Assembly (NCBI GenBank): GCA_012729315.1
Contig: JAAYDI010000103.1
Location: 32,460 to 96,459 of the forward strand
Direction: 5' to 3'
DNA length: 64,000 bases
Source: Planctomycetaceae bacterium
GTDB lineage: Bacteria; Planctomycetota; Planctomycetia; Pirellulales; Pirellulaceae
The translations under genes and the position numbers were made by a program. Shown one piece after another: positions 1 through 8,897 of this stretch (the first letter of the stretch is position 1; each line of letters begins with the position of its first letter). The notes beneath the pieces were generated by a model, which was not told the origin of the DNA, made no database searches, and saw only the letters and a list, made by a program, of their open reading frames with translations.

Positions 1-244
1 CTGCTCCAGATCACGCTCCCCGAAGCTGAAAGCCCCTGCTCCATGCTTCACGCGTCACCCTTTCCCTGTCGGTGCTTGTGCTGGTACTGCATTCGAGTCA
101 CACTCGACATGAGTATGCTCGATTCCCCAGATCAGTCAACGACAATCAGTCCACGACGCGCGTGGTGGCTCCCGGGATCCGCGGACAAGTGAGTGCCCTG
201 CCGCCTGACGCATCCCGCCACGCCGCTGGAAAGGCAAGCCTCAG
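1..244. other. no gene recognised at the left edge
   Basis: I see no convincing coding region, RNA gene or terminator here. The open frames are short and have no recognisable protein features. A purine-rich stretch at about 226-232 may be the ribosome binding site of the membrane protease that starts at 245. The region may hold the end of a gene lying outside the window. Confidence 0.4.
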
Positions 245-997
245 ATGGTCGCGCGACGGCACCGCAGTCCCCTGTTTCGAACCGCTGGCCAGCCCCTGGC
301 GCTGGCCGTCGCGCTGTCCTACCCGACCGTGTTGACGCTCGTCTATTTTGTGCTGCTGGCGGACTGCGCGACAGGGGTCCAGCAGGCGGTGTTCGCGGTC
401 GGCAAGACCGTCCAGTTCGTGTGGCCGCTGGTGTGGGTGTTCCTCGTGCTTCGGGAACGGGTGTCGTGGCGGTTCCCGGGCTGGCGCGGAGTCGGGGCCG
501 GGATCTTGTTCGGGGCGGTCGTGGCGCTCGCCATGATCGGGCTCTACTGCGGCTGGCTGAAGCCGGCGGGATACCTGGACGGGCTGGAGCAGCAGGCGTT
601 GGCCAAGATGCGCGATCTGGGGCTGGACAGCCTGTGGAAGTACGCGGTCCTGGGGCTGTTCTACGCCCTGGTCCACTCGCTGCTCGAGGAGTACTACTGG
701 CGCTGGTTTGTGTTCGGCCGACTGCGGCAGCACTGTTCGATGGTGGGAGCCGGCCTCGTGTCGAGTCTGGGGTTCATGGCGCACCACGTCGTGCTGCTGG
801 GGACCTACTTCGGCTGGGGCTCGCCCCTGGCCTATGTGTGCGCGGGTGGAGTCGCTGTCGGCGGTGGTGTCTGGGCGTGGCTGTACGCGCGCAGTCAATC
901 GCTGATCGGCCCCTGGCTGAGCCACCTGCTGGTGGATGCTGCCATCTTCCTGATCGGCTACGATCTTGTACGGCAGTTGTTCCAGGTGGCGCAGTGA
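245..997 (+). CDS. CPBP family intramembrane metalloprotease
   Basis: This 250-residue polytopic membrane protein belongs to the CPBP (CAAX protease and bacteriocin-processing) family of the inner membrane. Hydrophobic segments lie at about residues 18-40, 52-70, 84-104, 130-146, 165-190, 195-213 and 228-247. The three family motifs are present: EEYYWR (residues 148-153, glutamate pair plus arginine), the FMAHH region with histidines at 180-181, and SHLLVD near residue 227 with the third histidine. Family members cleave substrates within or near the membrane or act as non-proteolytic partners; the substrate here is unknown. It stands alone, with no obvious operon partner. The ATG at 245 is chosen because the hydrophobic domain begins soon after it. 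Confidence 0.85.
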   Translation: MVARRHRSPLFRTAGQPLALAVALSYPTVLTLVYFVLLADCATGVQQAVFAVGKTVQFVWPLVWVFLVLRERVSWRFPGWRGVGAGILFGAVVALAMIGLYCGWLKPAGYLDGLEQQALAKMRDLGLDSLWKYAVLGLFYALVHSLLEEYYWRWFVFGRLRQHCSMVGAGLVSSLGFMAHHVVLLGTYFGWGSPLAYVCAGGVAVGGGVWAWLYARSQSLIGPWLSHLLVDAAIFLIGYDLVRQLFQVAQ

Positions 998-1115
998 CGC
1001 GGCGTCTGTCCAAGCAGTGCGCCCACGCCGTATACCGGGTGAACTCGTGGAACGGCGCGTGATCTGCCGCATTACTCCCGCAAAGGTTGACTGGCGATGC
1101 GAAAAGTGAAGATCT

Positions 1116-2453
1116 TCAAATCGATCGAAGTCCGAGTTCGCGGAGCTTGTAGATCAGCGCCCGGCGGCTGATGCCCAGTCGCTTGGCAGTCTGGGTCTTG
1201 TTGTTCTGGCACTCGGCCAGCGTGGCCAGGATGGTCGCGCGTTCGACCTGCGACAGGCGGTTGGTATCTGCGGCCGGGTCGGTTGCTTCGCCCGTGACGG
1301 TCGCGATCTTGGGAGGCAGATGTTCGGGCAGGATGACATCGCCGCGGCAGAGCAGGCAGGCGCGTTGCATGGCGTTGCGCAGCTCGCGGACATTGCCCGG
1401 CCAGGCGTAGACGAGCAGGCTGCGACCAGCCTGGGGCGACAGGCGAACCGGCCCGCCGGCAAACTGGTGGGCGTAGTTGCGAGCCAGCGGCAGGATATCC
1501 TCACGGCGATTGCGCAGCGGCTCCACGACCACCTCGACCACGTTGATCCGGTAGTACAGGTCTTCGCGGAACCGCTGGGCTTCCACTTCCTGTTCCAGAT
1601 CGCGGTGGGTGGCCACGACCAGCCGTGTGTCGACTTGCACCGCGTCGTCACTGCCTACCGGTGTGATCGTTCCGGTCTCGATGGCTCTCAGCAGCTTCGG
1701 CTGGAGCGCCAGCGGCAGCTCACCAATCTCGTCGAGGAACAGCGTGCCGCCGCTGGCGGAGCGGAACACGCCTTCGCGCGCCTCGTACGCGCCAGTGAAC
1801 GCGCCGCGACTGTGCCCGAACAGCTGGCTTTCGACCAGCGTCTCAGGCATACTGGCGCAGTTGGCGGCAACCAGAGGGCCGGCGGCACGCTGGCTCCACG
1901 CGTGGATCAGATGTGCGATCACCTCCTTGCCTGTGCCCGTCTCGCCGCGCACCAGCACCGGCGCATCGGACGGGGCGATGATGGCGACGGTGCGCAGGAG
2001 ATGCCGCATCGCCGGGCTGGCGAAAACCAGGCCGGCCGGCAGCGGTGGGAGTTCCGGTTCGGCAGGCGGGTCGGCGCCCCGCGAGAGTCCGAGCGCATCG
2101 AGTACTGCCGCCCGCAATTCATCCAAATCGACCGGCTTGGCCAGGTAATCGTCCGCGCCGCTCTTGACAGCCGCCACCGCCTGACGCAGATCGGCGTATG
2201 CTGTGATCAGCAGCACGGGCTTGGCGGGGTCCAACTGCCGGATGCGGGCCAGCGTCTCCATGCCGCTGATGCCTGGCAACCGCACGTCCAGCAGCACCAT
2301 GTCGACCTGCTGCGCCGCGAGCAGCGCCAGAGCCTCCTCGCCCGAAGCCGCTTCGGCGGGGTGGCAGCCCAGCGTTTGGATGAACCCCGACAGCAACTCG
2401 CGTTGCCGCGGTTCGTCATCCACGATCAGCACTGTTTTCTGCGTGTGTGACAT
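1116..2453 (-). CDS. sigma-54 dependent response regulator, NtrC family
   Basis: This 445-residue regulator has the full NtrC layout: receiver domain (acidic pair D12-D13, phospho-acceptor D56, lysine in AKP near 106), AAA+ domain with Walker A GETGTGKE and the sigma-54 contact motif GAFTGA, and a C-terminal Fis-type helix-turn-helix ending at the last residues. It should activate sigma-54 promoters after phosphorylation. The frame is open further upstream to 2531, but the ATG at 2453 places the receiver at the N-terminus as usual. It overlaps the 3' end of the kinase gene at 2416-3816 by 38 bases in the same direction, so the two are almost certainly a cotranscribed pair. The target promoters cannot be told from the sequence. 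Confidence 0.93.
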   Translation of the reverse strand: MSHTQKTVLIVDDEPRQRELLSGFIQTLGCHPAEAASGEEALALLAAQQVDMVLLDVRLPGISGMETLARIRQLDPAKPVLLITAYADLRQAVAAVKSGADDYLAKPVDLDELRAAVLDALGLSRGADPPAEPELPPLPAGLVFASPAMRHLLRTVAIIAPSDAPVLVRGETGTGKEVIAHLIHAWSQRAAGPLVAANCASMPETLVESQLFGHSRGAFTGAYEAREGVFRSASGGTLFLDEIGELPLALQPKLLRAIETGTITPVGSDDAVQVDTRLVVATHRDLEQEVEAQRFREDLYYRINVVEVVVEPLRNRREDILPLARNYAHQFAGGPVRLSPQAGRSLLVYAWPGNVRELRNAMQRACLLCRGDVILPEHLPPKIATVTGEATDPAADTNRLSQVERATILATLAECQNNKTQTAKRLGISRRALIYKLRELGLRSI

Positions 2454-3816
2454 CGATTCCGTCCAACTTGAAGACCGCGCCGCCGCCGTCACGCGGATGA
2501 TACGATATCGTCCAGCCGTGCAGTGTGGCAATGTGCCGGACGATGGCCAGCCCCAGCCCGGTGCCTTGCGCCCGAGTGGTGAAATACGGTGTGAAGAGCG
2601 ACGGCCTGACCCCCGCTGGCACGCCGGGACCGCGGTCTGCGACCTGAATCGACGCTGTTTTGTCCGATTGCGGCCGTACCCACAGCTCCACCTGCTGATC
2701 CGGCGGCGAGAACTGCACGGCGTTCTGCACCAGATTGAACAGGGCCTGCCGCAGCAGTTCCGAGTCGGCGCGCAGATGCCGCGTCGCCGGCGCTACTTCC
2801 CAGGTTAGTGACAGCCGGGCCGATTCGAGGTCCGGTTGCAGGATCACCGCCAGTTCGCGGCAGAATGCCTCGACGGCCACCGCTGTGAACTGGGGTTGAT
2901 GCGGACGGGCGAAGGCCAGGAACTGGTTGATCCGGGCAGTGACGCGATCACACTCTTCAAGCACCGACTGCGCAAACTGCTGCCGTTCCTCGTCCGACAT
3001 ACGGGACTGCGCCAGCCGCTGGGTCCATCCGCGGATCAGTCCCAGCGGATTACGCGTCTCGTGCGCCAGGCCGGCCGCCGCCTGGCTCAACTCCTGCAGA
3101 TGACGCGTTTCGGTCTGGTACACACGCGCCTGCCCACGCGCGTCCGCCAGGCTGACCGTCGCCCACCACACCAGGCCGAGACAGATCGCCACCACACCGG
3201 CCGCGATCGTGGCCAACAGATGCGACCAGCGCGACTGAACGATCAGCAGGTCGGCGCGGCTGCGGTCCAGCCACAGTTCCACGCGGAACATGCCGCCTGC
3301 GGCAAACGGTCCCGTGTTGTCGGGATCGTCGCCCCACCGCCGTAGTCCCAGGCCGCGTCCACGCCCTCCCCCGCCCCCGCGCATGCCGCCTCCCCCCGGA
3401 CCCGCAGGCAACGGCTTGAGTTCGAACGTCTCTGTCACGCGCAGCGCGTGAGAGGGCAGGGTGTCCGTGTCTGGGCCAGGTGTGTCAGGGCCAGATGTAT
3501 CGGCAGGCGGCACACCGGTGGCCTGCCCCGCCGCCAGGATCAGCTGGTCGTCGTCCGTATAGATGGCGACGGCGATCACGTCCGCCGATTCGGCCAACTC
3601 GTCGAGCAGAGCCTGGAGCTGCTCCTGGAAATACTGACCGATGCGGCGGTGTGAGCCGATGCCGCCCACCAGCGCCGTCATGATCGAATGCGATTGCTGG
3701 TACAGCGATTCTTCGATCAGGGCCAGCTGCTGGCAGTAGTTGCGGTACTGCCACAGCCCGAGTCCCAGCCAAGCCAGGCAGAGTGCGGCGTAGATGATCA
3801 GCAGATGGCGTCGCAT
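2416..3816 (-). CDS. membrane sensor histidine kinase
   Basis: The 466-residue protein has a membrane segment at residues 5-23, a periplasmic sensor region at about 25-198, a second membrane segment at about 199-224, then the kinase core. The H box LAHETRNP carries phospho-acceptor H252, the N box NLVQNAVQFS is at 361-370, DRGPGVP is at 394-400 and GTGLGLAIV at 418-426, so all catalytic blocks are intact. It is the cognate kinase of the overlapping NtrC-type regulator. The periplasmic part carries an odd glycine/arginine-rich stretch (about 138-160, with GGGG and GGGGG runs), probably a flexible insert. The signal sensed is unknown. Similar kinases include the AtoS/ZraS type, but the sensor domain does not assign it to one of these. 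Confidence 0.93.
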   Translation of the reverse strand: MRRHLLIIYAALCLAWLGLGLWQYRNYCQQLALIEESLYQQSHSIMTALVGGIGSHRRIGQYFQEQLQALLDELAESADVIAVAIYTDDDQLILAAGQATGVPPADTSGPDTPGPDTDTLPSHALRVTETFELKPLPAGPGGGGMRGGGGGRGRGLGLRRWGDDPDNTGPFAAGGMFRVELWLDRSRADLLIVQSRWSHLLATIAAGVVAICLGLVWWATVSLADARGQARVYQTETRHLQELSQAAAGLAHETRNPLGLIRGWTQRLAQSRMSDEERQQFAQSVLEECDRVTARINQFLAFARPHQPQFTAVAVEAFCRELAVILQPDLESARLSLTWEVAPATRHLRADSELLRQALFNLVQNAVQFSPPDQQVELWVRPQSDKTASIQVADRGPGVPAGVRPSLFTPYFTTRAQGTGLGLAIVRHIATLHGWTISYHPRDGGGAVFKLDGIDVTHAENSADRG

Positions 3817-4198
3817 GGAGGTCGTCGCTCACTGTGTCGGCGAGGGGGGCGGCCGGGAGTTCGGCCCATACCCGCACAGCCCCGCCTGCCGTGGAGGCGG
3901 GCGGGCCGCGCCGTGGTCCAGCGACAGCTCACATCGACCGCCGGCGCACCTCATTGTACCCCATCCGTTGTACGCCATCCGGTGCGACCTGTCACGTGCT
4001 GTGCCATACTGGGCCGGCGCGGAATCGCGGATTCGCGGAATCCCTGCTTGCATATTCCGGAGGCGACAGGTGAAATAGGAGCATCGTGACAGCGGGGCGG
4101 AACGCCGGGCCGCGGGCAACCGATCCGTGCGGGTAGGCGCTGCCTCGGTTTCAGCTGCCTCGGTTTCATTGGTGAAAACCCCAAACGTGGACGAAACG
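3817..4198. other. divergent intergenic region with an inverted repeat and a 15-bp duplication
   Basis: This gap separates the minus-strand kinase gene from the plus-strand propeller gene, so it should hold promoters for both. I see an inverted repeat with arms CCCGCCT (3881-3887) and AGGCGGG (3895-3901) without a following T run, and a perfect 15-bp tandem duplication GCTGCCTCGGTTTCA at 4139-4153 and 4154-4168 just before the plus-strand gene. No promoter could be placed with confidence. Confidence 0.5.
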
Positions 4199-5044
4199 AT
4201 GAACGCATACAAAGGTCGTTTGTTCGGACTGGTCTGCGGTACGCTGCTGGCGCTGGCGGCTGGCAGGCATCCGGCCTGGACTCAGGAACTGCAGTATCCG
4301 GTCGCGACGGCCGTGGCCGAGGACGGCACGCTCTTCATTGCCGATCGGGAGTTCCACGGGATCTGGAAATTCGCTGATGGCAAGCTGGAGAAATACTTCG
4401 AAGGCAGCCCCAAGTTCAGGACGCCCCTCAATGCCGTGCGCTGCCTGGCCTGGGACCACCAGGGCAAACTGCTGGCCGGCGACAGCGCGACGCGCGAGGT
4501 GTACCGGTTCGACGACGCCGGCCAGCCGGTGCCGCTGACAAAGGGCCAGATTGGCACGCCCACGGCGATCGCTGTGCGCAAGAGTGGCGAGATCCTGGTG
4601 GCCGACCAGGAACTGATGTACGTCTGGCGGGTGCCGGCCGAGGGGGGGGACCCGGTCAAGCTGGCGGAGGTGGCGGGGATTGTCGGGCTGTGCCTGGACC
4701 AGGACGACCAGTTGTGGGTCACGACTCGCCTGAAGCATCCGCTGCGCCGCGTGACGCCGGACGGCAAGGTGGAAGAGGTGCTGGCCGAGCGCCCGTTTCC
4801 CTACCCGCAGCACATCGTGCTCGACGAGCACAAGACGGCCTACATTGCCGACAACTACGCGCAGACGATCTGGAAGGTCCCGGCCGGGGGCGCGCCGGAG
4901 ACGCTGGTGGCGGGCGCGCCGCTTGTCGGTCCGGTGGGCATCACGCGCGCGGGCGGGAACCTCTACGTGACCGATCCGAAAGCGCGGGCCGTGTTCCAGA
5001 TCGACGCTGGCGGGCAGCTGACGCGGCTGGTTGGGGGCAAGTAA
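4199..5044 (+). CDS. secreted NHL/SMP-30-like beta-propeller protein
   Basis: A signal-peptide-like N-terminus (residues 1-24, hydrophobic LFGLVCGTLLALAAG) precedes about 250 residues of repeating beta-strand motifs of the kind found in NHL-repeat and gluconolactonase-like propellers, for example DGTLFIADRE, KLLAGDSATREVYRFD, EILVADQELMYVW, TAYIADNYAQTIWKV and NLYVTDPKARAVFQI. About five to six blades can be counted. The ATG at 4199 is chosen over the upstream frame because it begins directly before the signal peptide. The protein is probably periplasmic; ligand or enzymatic activity cannot be assigned, because propellers of this kind serve as binding scaffolds or hydrolases. The gene stands alone and converges on the WYL regulator. 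Confidence 0.75.
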   Translation: MNAYKGRLFGLVCGTLLALAAGRHPAWTQELQYPVATAVAEDGTLFIADREFHGIWKFADGKLEKYFEGSPKFRTPLNAVRCLAWDHQGKLLAGDSATREVYRFDDAGQPVPLTKGQIGTPTAIAVRKSGEILVADQELMYVWRVPAEGGDPVKLAEVAGIVGLCLDQDDQLWVTTRLKHPLRRVTPDGKVEEVLAERPFPYPQHIVLDEHKTAYIADNYAQTIWKVPAGGAPETLVAGAPLVGPVGITRAGGNLYVTDPKARAVFQIDAGGQLTRLVGGK

Positions 5045-5045
5045 G

Positions 5046-6065
5046 TCACGGCACGTCCTGGTACAGGGCGGCCATCTGGCGGATCAGGCGAGCGATCGTC
5101 TGCCGGCAGGAGACGGGGGCGAGCACCTGTGCTTCGCTGCCCAGGGCCAGCACTCGGGGGATGATCTCCAGTTCATGGGCGGCGGTGACGGTCAGCTCGA
5201 TGCTCCCGTCGCGCCGCGGCTTGACGACCTGCTGCGGATGCCACGGGTCTTCGCGCACCCACGGCGCGGCGCGGGCGCTGACATGGATCCGGAAGTTCCG
5301 CGGAGTGCCGCCCGAGAAGATCCCCAGGCTGTTCCCCAGATACTCGTCCACGCGGAAGCTGGCGTCCGGCTCGAACCAGCTGTCGAGCAGGGTGGCGCGC
5401 TGGAAGCGATCGAGTTTCCAGTGCCGCATCCGGTCCTGCCCCGCCGGGATCTCCCGGGCCGCGGCGATGATGTACAGACTGGACTGGTAGAACACGATCG
5501 CGTAGGGCTCGATATATCGCCGCGCGACCGGGCGCCCCGGCGGCTGGTAGTCGACCTCCACCACGCGGTGCTCGAGGATCGCGCGGTTGAGCGTCTTGAG
5601 GAACCCCTGTTTGGACGCGTAGGACTTGGCCGGCATGCCCAGGACGTACAGGACGCGGCGGTACTTCTCGTAATGCGCCGCGACCGCTGCCGGCAGCTCG
5701 TCACGCACCTTGTTCCAGAACGATTCGATGCCTTGCCAGAACGGGGTGCCGAACAGGGGCAGGAGCAGATCGCGTCCGAGTGACAGGGCCATTAGTTCGG
5801 TGGCGGTGGCCGTGATCTTGTGCGGGCTTCTGGCGCGGGGGCCCAGCTTCCAGACCCTGCCGCGCTGTGTCGTCTGCACAGCCACGTCGATCCCGGCCGC
5901 CTGCAGTGCCTCCAGGTCCCGCCGCACGCTGCGCGGGTGCAGCGACGTGAGTCCAAGGTCGGCCACGAGCTCGTCTCGGATTTCTTCCAGCGTGCGTCCG
6001 AAACGGTAGTCCTCGAGGATCTGCAGGATCTTGTGCTGGCGGATCAGCTGCTCGTTGCGGGCCAT
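5046..6065 (-). CDS. WYL-domain transcriptional regulator
   Basis: The 339-residue protein starts with a helix-turn-helix of the DeoR/HTH_11 type (residues 5-60, with RSVRRDLEALQAAG as the recognition part), followed by a linker and a WYL domain at about 160-225, recognisable from the strand pattern VEVDYQPPG, RYIEPYAIVFYQSSLYIIA and KLDRFQRA, and a C-terminal WCX-type extension. WYL regulators bind DNA through the N-terminus and usually sense a nucleic-acid or small ligand through the WYL fold; many control stress or defence genes. No defence genes are adjacent here: the neighbours are the propeller gene and queC. The targets are unknown. Confidence 0.85.
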   Translation of the reverse strand: MARNEQLIRQHKILQILEDYRFGRTLEEIRDELVADLGLTSLHPRSVRRDLEALQAAGIDVAVQTTQRGRVWKLGPRARSPHKITATATELMALSLGRDLLLPLFGTPFWQGIESFWNKVRDELPAAVAAHYEKYRRVLYVLGMPAKSYASKQGFLKTLNRAILEHRVVEVDYQPPGRPVARRYIEPYAIVFYQSSLYIIAAAREIPAGQDRMRHWKLDRFQRATLLDSWFEPDASFRVDEYLGNSLGIFSGGTPRNFRIHVSARAAPWVREDPWHPQQVVKPRRDGSIELTVTAAHELEIIPRVLALGSEAQVLAPVSCRQTIARLIRQMAALYQDVP

Positions 6066-6086
6066 GGCCTTCCCCGTTGCTGCGAG

Positions 6087-6794
6087 TCATGGCGAATGCG
6101 TGGCGTACCGGATCGGGTCAGTCACGTGGTTTGCGGTGAACCCGCGCAGCCGGAGCAGGCAGGCATCACAGCGCCCGCAGGCCAGGTCGTCCGCCGGCGG
6201 CGCGTAACAGCTGGTCGTGAGCGCATAGTCGACCCCCAGTTCCAGACCGCGACGGATGATCTGCGCTTTGGTCCAGTCGATCAAGGGGGTGTGGATCGTC
6301 ACCGGGCAGGTGCCTTCCACGGCACCCTTGGTAGCCAGGTTGGCCAGCGTCTGAAAGGCCGCGATGTACGCGGGCCGGCAGTCGGGATAGCCGCTGTAAT
6401 CCAGCGCGTTGACGCCCAGGAAGATGTCACCGGTGCCCAGCGTTTCCGCCCAGGCCAGGGCGTAGGCGAGGAAGATTGTGTTGCGCGCCGGGACGTACGT
6501 GACGGGAATCCCCGCGCCGATCTCCTGCGGGGCGCGCGCCGTGGGTACCTCCAGATCGTCGGTCAGGGCGGAGCCGCCAAACTGCCGTAGATCGATGTCG
6601 CACAGCCGGTGTTCGACCACGCCCATCCGCTGGGCGATCCGCCGTGCGGCTTCCACCTCGCGCGCATGACGCTGTCCGTAGCGGAATGTCATCGCGTAGA
6701 GCGCGAACCCGGCGTGGCGCGCGATCGCCAGCGTGGTGGTGGAGTCGAGTCCACCGCTCAGGAGGATCACAGCCTGCTTCGTGAGGGCACCCAT
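6087..6794 (-). CDS. queC: 7-cyano-7-deazaguanine synthase
   Basis: QueC converts 7-carboxy-7-deazaguanine to preQ0 with ATP and ammonia in queuosine biosynthesis. The 235-residue protein shows the PP-loop [12 protein letters not shown] near the N-terminus and the zinc-binding C-terminal cluster CYAPP, CGRCDAC with four cysteines, both diagnostic. The frame continues to a TTG at 6815, but the ATG at 6794 fits the family start. It lies 48 bases downstream of yraN in the same direction, so it may be read with the translation operon. The other que genes (queD, queE, queF) are not in this window. Confidence 0.95.
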   Translation of the reverse strand: MGALTKQAVILLSGGLDSTTTLAIARHAGFALYAMTFRYGQRHAREVEAARRIAQRMGVVEHRLCDIDLRQFGGSALTDDLEVPTARAPQEIGAGIPVTYVPARNTIFLAYALAWAETLGTGDIFLGVNALDYSGYPDCRPAYIAAFQTLANLATKGAVEGTCPVTIHTPLIDWTKAQIIRRGLELGVDYALTTSCYAPPADDLACGRCDACLLRLRGFTANHVTDPIRYATHSP

Positions 6795-6842
6795 GACCAG
6801 CGCATCGTAGTGCAAAGGCGGCTGCCGGGAAAGGGATGCCGT

Positions 6843-7274
6843 TTACCCGAGAAACTGCCCCCGGCCGGGCGGTTCGAACGCGTGAGGAATGTGCTCGATC
6901 ACCGGCCGCCGCGCCCGCGCGGGCCACGTGATGGCCACGACGTCGAACCGCGCGGGGTGTTCCAGCAGCCGGTGCTGGCGGAGGAACGCCAGCGCGGCGC
7001 GGGCCAGTCGCCGCTGCTTGCGCAGATCGACCGCTTCGGCCGGATGGCCGGCCTGGTCCGACCGCCGCGTCTTGACTTCCACAAAGACCACCACGCCGCG
7101 GTCCACCGCGACGAGATCCAGTTCGCCGAAACCAGTACGGGCCTGCCGGGCCACGATGGCGTAGCCCTGGCGGCGCAGGTAACGGGCGGCCACGGCCTCC
7201 CCCCGCGCGCCGAGGCGCGGTGGCGGGCGGTGACGCAGCCAGGCCCAGAGGCGCACCCACGCCTCGACCCGCAT
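6843..7274 (-). CDS. yraN: YraN family (UPF0102) putative endonuclease
   Basis: The 143-residue protein carries the family core: LGARGEAVAARYLRRQGY, then GELDLVAVDRG and VVFVEVKTR, the latter being the D/E-x-K nuclease fold signature, followed by KQRRLARAALAFL. YraN proteins are small predicted nucleases related to Holliday-junction resolvases, and their cellular role is not settled. The start codon overlaps the rplS stop by one base (TGATG arrangement), which indicates translational coupling. In many bacteria yraN follows rplS and rnhB; here rnhB is absent from the position between them. Confidence 0.92.
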   Translation of the reverse strand: MRVEAWVRLWAWLRHRPPPRLGARGEAVAARYLRRQGYAIVARQARTGFGELDLVAVDRGVVVFVEVKTRRSDQAGHPAEAVDLRKQRRLARAALAFLRQHRLLEHPARFDVVAITWPARARRPVIEHIPHAFEPPGRGQFLG

Positions 7275-7624
7275 CAGGTGCGGCGCTCCGCCAGCCGGAC
7301 GGCCTTGCCCACGCGATCGCGCAGGAAGTACAACTTCGCCCGCCGCACCACGCTCGAACGCTTCACCTCGATCTGGCTGATGCGCGGCGAGTGCAGGGGG
7401 AACTTGCGCTCTACCCCCTCACCGGCCACGATCCGCCGCACCGTGAACATCTCCCGCGCACCGCTGCCACTGCGGGCGATCACGGTCCCCGTGAAGATCT
7501 GCGTGCGCTCCTTGTCCCCTTCCAGAATCCTGGTGTGGACGTCGACCGTGTCCCCGATTTCGAACTGGGGGACCTCCGACTTGAGATGGTCCTTCTCGAG
7601 TTCGTCAATCAACTTGTTGGTCAT
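7274..7624 (-). CDS. rplS: 50S ribosomal protein L19
   Basis: The 116-residue product matches L19 over its whole length: VPQFEIGDTVDVHTRI, KERTQIFTGTVIARSGSG, MFTVRRIVAGEGVERKFPLHSPRI, and the C-terminal VVRRAKLYFLRDRVGKAVRL. L19 sits at the interface of the 30S and 50S subunits. The ATG at 7624 is chosen because the family begins with the MTNKLIDEL-type helix; the frame is open upstream but that part is the trmD end in another frame. It overlaps the trmD 3' end by 20 bases. Confidence 0.97.
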   Translation of the reverse strand: MTNKLIDELEKDHLKSEVPQFEIGDTVDVHTRILEGDKERTQIFTGTVIARSGSGAREMFTVRRIVAGEGVERKFPLHSPRISQIEVKRSSVVRRAKLYFLRDRVGKAVRLAERRT

Positions 7625-8324
7625 GGGTGTGTCCCTGATTATTGTCCAGCAGGTCGCTGCGACGCTGCCGGGTTCGTGCGTAACTCTGTGCGGCGCGCCA
7701 CCGCGCGATCGCACCGTGATCTCCACTGACCAGGATGTCCGGTATCTTCAACCCGCGATACTCTCTGGGCCGCGTGTACTGGGCACATTCCAGCAGGCGG
7801 TTGCCGGACGAGAACGAATCGTCCACCGCGCTGTCGGCGTGTCCCAACACGCCCGGCACCAGCCTGATCACGGCATCGATCAACACCATGGCGGCGACCT
7901 CCCCACCGTTGAGCACGAAGTCGCCGATGGATATTTCGTCCGGCTGCAGGATGTCGATCACCCGCTGGTCAAATCCCTCGTAACGTCCACACAACAGGAG
8001 CAGTCGCGGACGCGCACTCAACTGCTCCACCACCTGTTGGTCCAGCCGCCGCCCCTGGGGTGTCAACAGCACCACATGCGCCGGCGTCGGATCCCGGGCC
8101 TGGACGGCTTCCACCGCCTCCACCACCGGCCCCACCATCATCACCATGCCCGGGCCGCCGCCATACGGGCGGTCGTCCACCTGCTGGTGCCTGCCCTGCG
8201 CCCAGTCGCGCAGGTTGTGCAGCTGCACGTCGACCCGCCCCAGATCGATCGCCTTCTTCAGTAAGCTCTGACCGAGATACCCCGAGAAGATCTCCGGGAA
8301 CAGGGTCAGAACGTCAACGCGCAT
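7605..8324 (-). CDS. trmD: tRNA (guanine-37-N1)-methyltransferase
   Basis: TrmD methylates G37 of tRNAs with S-adenosylmethionine and prevents frameshifting. The 239-residue protein has the N-terminal MRVDVLTLFPEIF, the trefoil-knot SAM site with GRYEGFDQRV and ISIGDFVLNGGE, and the C-terminal tRNA-binding helices with NRLLE and IPDILVSGDH. All key positions look intact. It lies between rpsP (9-base gap) and rplS (20-base overlap) in the common ribosomal operon order, except that rimM, normally between rpsP and trmD, is missing. Confidence 0.97.
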   Translation of the reverse strand: MRVDVLTLFPEIFSGYLGQSLLKKAIDLGRVDVQLHNLRDWAQGRHQQVDDRPYGGGPGMVMMVGPVVEAVEAVQARDPTPAHVVLLTPQGRRLDQQVVEQLSARPRLLLLCGRYEGFDQRVIDILQPDEISIGDFVLNGGEVAAMVLIDAVIRLVPGVLGHADSAVDDSFSSGNRLLECAQYTRPREYRGLKIPDILVSGDHGAIARWRAAQSYARTRQRRSDLLDNNQGHTHDQQVD

Positions 8325-8333
8325 CGCTCATCA

Positions 8334-8819
8334 TCACTCGCTGCTGCTGGACTCGCCGCCGCTGGCTCCCTCGCCACCCGCCGCCTCCGGCGCCGCGTCG
8401 GTGGCCGGCGCCGCGTCCGTGGCCGGCGCTGCATCCGTGGCCGGCGCTGCGTCCGTGGCTTCGGATGCCGGCTCTGCCTTCTTGGGCCGCGGCACGACCA
8501 TCGGGGGCGGCGCCTGCGGTTTGCTGGTCTTGAGCCGTTCCAGCGCCGCCTGCTGCTGACTGACATGTGTCCCGTTCGTGCCGTACTTCTTGATCAGCAC
8601 CCGCACCTTTTCGGACGGCAGGGCTCCGACGCCGAGCCAGTAGTCGATGCGCTCCGCCTTGAGGATCGCGCGCGCGTTCTCGTCCTTCACCATCGGATCG
8701 TAGTAGCCAAGCTCCTCAATGGCTTTGCCGTCCCGCGGCATCCGCGCGTCCATGGCGCAGATGCGGAAAAACGGGCGGTGCTTTCTGCCCATCATCTTCA
8801 ATCGTAAACGTACTGCCAC
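8334..8819 (-). CDS. rpsP: 30S ribosomal protein S16 with a long repetitive C-terminal tail
   Basis: Residues 1-80 are a normal S16 (MAVRLRLKMMGRKHRPFFRI, DARMPRDGKAIEELGYYDP). The start is GTG at 8819, preceded by a good Shine-Dalgarno AAGGAGA (about 8826-8832 on this strand). The total length of 161 is about twice that of a typical bacterial S16 because of a C-terminal extension: a proline/lysine-rich linker (about 95-120), four consecutive ATDAAP hexapeptides, then a Gly/Glu/Ser acidic end. The hexapeptides come from an 18-bp DNA repeat at 8383-8454. Tails like this occur on S16 in some phyla; their function is unknown. The low-complexity part is probably disordered and exposed on the ribosome surface. 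Confidence 0.95.
   Translation of the reverse strand: MAVRLRLKMMGRKHRPFFRICAMDARMPRDGKAIEELGYYDPMVKDENARAILKAERIDYWLGVGALPSEKVRVLIKKYGTNGTHVSQQQAALERLKTSKPQAPPPMVVPRPKKAEPASEATDAAPATDAAPATDAAPATDAAPEAAGGEGASGGESSSSE
8383..8454 (-). repeat. 18-bp tandem repeat inside rpsP coding the ATDAAP hexapeptide
   Basis: Units of 18 bases (plus-strand GTGGCCGGCGCCGCGTCC at 8401, then at 8419 and 8437 with one or two changes, and a more diverged copy before 8401) encode four ATDAAP hexapeptides. The unit length is a multiple of three, so copy-number changes keep the reading frame. Confidence 0.9.
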
Positions 8820-8897
8820 GCAATTCTCCTTGTTGGAACTGGTCTGGTCGTTACGCGCGTCGAAATACCACGTGATATGTAGGTCAGCGCCGGTCGG

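Noticed and set aside
146..1072. Long minus-strand open frame antisense to the membrane protease
   Set aside because: It mirrors the high-GC codons of the plus-strand gene, has no domain and is explained by GC-rich shadowing.
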